DNA of 7,171 bases from Thermoplasmatales archaeon ex4484_36 (GTDB taxonomy: Archaea > Thermoplasmatota > Penumbrarchaeia > Penumbrarchaeales > EX4484-36), in the NCBI GenBank assembly GCA_002254765.1, contig NJDV01000049.1, positions 1 through 7,171 on the forward strand, given 5' to 3'. The notes under the pieces are model-generated. The model ran no database searches and was not told where the DNA came from. It saw only the letters and a program-made list of their open reading frames with translations. Positions 5,663-7,171 of the stretch are shown piece by piece. A program made the translations under genes and the position numbers. The first letter of the stretch is position 1; every line of letters begins with the position of its first letter.

Positions 5663-5704
5663 ATGAGAAATAGTGTTATAGGTGGAGGTGTATGCTATGT
5701 CTGA
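5663..5704 (+). CDS. Possible 13-codon leader ORF overlapping the start of the PepSY-like gene
   Basis: ATG 5663 opens a 13-residue frame (MRNSVIGGGVCYV) with GGGGGAT at 5651-5657 a suitable distance upstream. It reads across the ribosome site and start codon of the next gene and stops at TGA 5702-5704. Ribosomes on the leader would pass over the downstream initiation site, so it could couple or limit its translation. Such short ORFs occur by chance and no homology can be judged. Confidence 0.25.
   Translation: MRNSVIGGGVCYV
5684..5690 (+). promoter_or_regulatory. Ribosome binding site fixing the start at 5697
   Basis: GGAGGTG matches the archaeal anti-Shine-Dalgarno complement and lies six bases before ATG 5697. 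This excludes the in-frame GTG at 5682, which would place the site inside the coding region. Confidence 0.75.
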
Positions 5705-6632
5705 AAATGGTGGAAGATGGACGGTTTTTGTGGTTATAGCATTAATAGCCTTTACAGGGGTATTACTTCTGGCAGAGAGGAGCAACGATAAAGAGGATGT
5801 AACAGATAAGCGAGCCTGGGTGCTGGGTGATTACGACATACGCATCAATACTACCATACCGGAAGAGCGCGGGGAATGGAATTATATTGAATACCCCGAC
5901 GGGAGTATTGAGCGGTCGGATGCGGAAGCCTTCGTTGAAGAGCGCTTTCCTACCTATGAATGGGATAAAGTGAGCTTTTCTGAGCTCATAGATGGACGGG
6001 GCACATATCACTTCTACAACGAAACAAACGATGTTTCCATAATCGTTGGGAAATATTTCGTTAGGATAGATCTGGGTGAGAACCCTTACCTTCTGTCCCC
6101 CCAGCAGGCTGCGGAGTTGACCCTTCCGGACTCTACAGTGAGGGATATTGCTATGGATTTTCTCACACAACACAAATTACTGCCACAGGAAAAATACAGT
6201 TTAAAAGTGGGGTACGTTAATGTAACGGATGGCTATGGGAACAGAGCCACAGTGGAGTACAAATGCATCTTGCAAAAAACTGTAGATTCTCATGTGGTTG
6301 AGGGTGAACAGAGGATAATGGTCTCCATCTCCCCGGCGGGAGAGGTAAAGAAATGCTCTATTTACTGGCCTCCGCAGGAGGAGGTAAAAGTGATGCAGGT
6401 GCGGGAAGTGATCTCTGCTTCCGAGGCATTAGAGGTGCTTCTGAACACATCTTCGCCGATGATATTCTCCGGGCAGCAGGTGTTAGAGATTACAGATATA
6501 AGCCTCATTTACTATTCTTCGGGTCCTTATCAGAAAGGGGTTTACATTACCCCAGTGTGGAGGTTTGTTTTCAACGGACTATCCTCGCTCCACATAGATA
6601 TAAATGCAATCACGGGAGAGCCTATATCGTAA
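5697..6632 (+). CDS. Anchored extracytoplasmic protein, PepSY/YycI-like, function unknown
   Basis: From ATG 5697 the product has 311 residues. Residues 8-26 (WTVFVVIALIAFTGVLLLA) form one N-terminal membrane helix after a short tail, so most of the chain should lie outside the membrane. The middle has the alternating helix-strand pattern of PepSY-like domains: STVRDIAMDFLTQHKLLPQ, then a strand pair around TVEYKCILQKTVDSHVVEGE and a SPAGEV turn leading to IYWPP. Near the end, YITPVWRFVF followed by LHIDINAITGE resembles the C-terminus of YycI/PepSY proteins, which in bacteria act as inhibitors or regulatory partners of enzymes and sensor kinases. This is resemblance by eye, so no function is assigned. 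Several N-x-S/T sites are present. The DNA is more A+T-rich than the genes to the left. A TATA box, a possible leader ORF and repeated TTATTTCG motifs lie upstream, and another secreted-protein gene follows on the same strand. Confidence 0.75.
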   Translation: MSENGGRWTVFVVIALIAFTGVLLLAERSNDKEDVTDKRAWVLGDYDIRINTTIPEERGEWNYIEYPDGSIERSDAEAFVEERFPTYEWDKVSFSELIDGRGTYHFYNETNDVSIIVGKYFVRIDLGENPYLLSPQQAAELTLPDSTVRDIAMDFLTQHKLLPQEKYSLKVGYVNVTDGYGNRATVEYKCILQKTVDSHVVEGEQRIMVSISPAGEVKKCSIYWPPQEEVKVMQVREVISASEALEVLLNTSSPMIFSGQQVLEITDISLIYYSSGPYQKGVYITPVWRFVFNGLSSLHIDINAITGEPIS

Positions 6633-6735
6633 CAAATAATGCGGATCCAGGTGTGCCCTCTGAGAAACTCCAAAAACTCCGGTTCACGCCCGTCTCGCAG
6701 TAGGCTGGTGGAGGTAGAGATGTCTGTAGCAAACC

Positions 6736-6792
6736 GGGGATGACTACTTACCCATCCCCTGAGTCTAGGATGTTTCGGTGGGCGCTACATCC
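6736..6792 (+). repeat. Two tandem inverted repeats built on GGATG/CATCC
   Basis: GGGGATG (6736-6742) pairs with CATCCCC (6753-6759), a 7-bp stem with a 10-base loop. GGATGT (6768-6773) pairs with ACATCC (6787-6792), a 6-bp stem with a 13-base loop. The two share the GGATG/CATCC core, so arms could also pair across hairpins. They may form the 3' end of the upstream transcript or a small structured RNA; no T-run follows immediately. Confidence 0.45.
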
Positions 6793-6863
6793 ATTAAAAC
6801 TATCCCTCAAGCCGACTTCCTCTTTATAATATTTCTTGTCCTTACCCCTTGACAGCAAGAAAA

Positions 6864-6887
6864 TCTTATTTATGACGAAATAAATTA
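6864..6887 (+). promoter_or_regulatory. AT-rich promoter with palindrome upstream of the GLUG-like gene
   Basis: TTATTT (6866-6871) and AAATAA (6878-6883) form an inverted repeat around ATGACG. CTTATTTAT is a plausible TATA box, giving a start near 6894 and a very short leader before the GGTGAT ribosome site. The minus strand here carries TTATTTCG, the core repeated upstream of the previous gene. CTTTATAATATT at 6822-6833 is an alternative TATA box. Confidence 0.4.
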
Positions 6888-6910
6888 CACAATCTGGGTG
6901 ATGGATTACG

Positions 6911-7171
6911 GTGGGAAGAAGAACCCTCCTCGGATTGATTCTATTCGCTTTGATATTTGGTGTTCTTGGTGGAGCGGGTGTTTCCTCCAGTGAAATAGAA
7001 GGTGGAAATGGTATAATTTTGAGCGCTGAGGGTTCCACCAATAATACGGTGATCTGGATACACAATATTTACGAGCTACAGAACATGAGCAACAATCTGT
7101 CGGGAAATTATGCACTTGCTAATGACATCAATGCCTCGATCACGAAAACGTGGAATGGAGGAAGTGGATTT
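6911..7171 (+). CDS. N-terminus of a secreted GLUG-like surface protein (cut by window edge)
   Basis: GTG 6911 opens 87 codons that run off the right edge. GGTGAT at 6897-6902, eight bases upstream, fits the archaeal 16S tail well. Residues 1-27 form a clear signal peptide: GRRTLL, a hydrophobic core GLILFALIFGVLGGAGV, then SSS. After a short Gly/Asn-rich stretch, residues 54-87 (YELQNMSNNLSGNYALANDI, then NAS and TWNGGSGF) have the pattern that begins GLUG-type and similar beta-helical repeats in many archaeal and bacterial surface or adhesin-like proteins. The complete protein is probably large, but nothing beyond residue 87 is visible. The ATG at 6901 is in another frame that closes after 30 codons, so it is not the start. 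Confidence 0.78.
   Translation, partial: MGRRTLLGLILFALIFGVLGGAGVSSSEIEGGNGIILSAEGSTNNTVIWIHNIYELQNMSNNLSGNYALANDINASITKTWNGGSGF

Larger units (their letters stand above)
6633..6910 (+). other. Intergenic region with hairpins, no convincing gene
   Basis: This 278-base gap holds a 33-codon open frame at 6642-6743 with no clear ribosome site, a GGAGGT at 6710-6715 followed by a seven-codon frame from ATG 6720, two adjacent inverted repeats (6736-6792), a pyrimidine-rich stretch (about 6810-6850) that may end transcription, and AT-rich promoter-like sequence at 6822-6833 and 6864-6887. I see no tRNA, box C/D RNA or protein match. Confidence 0.5.

Noticed and set aside
5682..5696. GTG 5682 as the start of the PepSY-like gene
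   Set aside because: It would bury the strong GGAGGTG site inside the coding sequence; ATG 5697 is correctly spaced from it.
5763..6173. Minus-strand ORF of 136 codons
   Set aside because: It is antisense to the PepSY-like gene, which has the proper ribosome site and membrane helix.
6678..6700. tRNA T-arm-like GGTTCACGCCC
   Set aside because: No matching acceptor, D-arm or anticodon arm can be found around it.
6353..6703. Plus-strand ORF of 116 codons overlapping the end of the PepSY-like gene
   Set aside because: It is another frame of that gene's C-terminal part, with low-complexity composition and no ribosome site.
6642..6743. A 33-codon ORF as a small protein gene
   Set aside because: No ribosome site precedes ATG 6642 and the Arg/Ser-rich sequence suggests no fold or membrane segment.
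6901..6993. ATG 6901 as the start of the last gene
   Set aside because: Its frame ends after 30 codons; the signal peptide is in the frame of GTG 6911.
6748..7115. Minus-strand ORFs across the intergenic gap
   Set aside because: They run antisense to a clear signal peptide and GLUG-like N-terminus preceded by GGTGAT.

Overview
The window looks like chromosomal DNA of an archaeon, probably a euryarchaeote. RpoL (the archaeal Rpb11-type RNA polymerase subunit) and an archaeal-looking TruD are encoded together. Promoters look like archaeal TATA boxes, some about 27 bases before a start codon as in leaderless mRNAs, while other genes have GGAGG/GGTGAT ribosome sites. The secreted proteins are Ig-like or GLUG-like, rich in N-x-S/T, with signal peptides or single membrane anchors. 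Thermoplasmatota is my best guess for the lineage, but this rests on general resemblance only.

Left part (1-2277, minus strand): rpoL, then truD overlapping its end, then queA, which runs off the left edge. This is an information-processing block: one RNA polymerase subunit and two tRNA-modification enzymes. Two things are odd. The TruD reading frame is clean but lacks about 110 internal residues that should carry the catalytic aspartate. QueA belongs to the bacterial queuosine pathway and is unexpected in an archaeon.

Centre (2336-3025): a small iron-regulation operon on the minus strand, feoA followed by a short DtxR/MntR-like repressor that keeps the winged helix but lacks the C-terminal half of the metal site. 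A near-perfect DtxR/IdeR-type iron box (TTAGG-N4-CCTAA) sits at the expected transcription start of feoA. The repressor has no standard start codon at the right place; a strong ribosome site points to a CTG.

Right part (3026-7171, plus strand): three exported or anchored proteins. The first is an 826-residue surface protein with Ig/CARDB-like domains around a thioredoxin-like domain (CEPC) and a C-terminal anchor, divergent from feoA across the iron box. The second is a 311-residue anchored protein resembling PepSY/YycI-type proteins, preceded by a possible 13-codon leader ORF. The third is the N-terminus of a secreted GLUG-like protein cut by the right edge. From about 5510 onward the DNA is visibly more A+T-rich than the left part, suggesting an accessory or recently acquired block. 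Its intergenic regions hold small hairpins and a repeated TTATTTCG motif.

No rRNA, tRNA, CRISPR array, transposase or origin was recognised.
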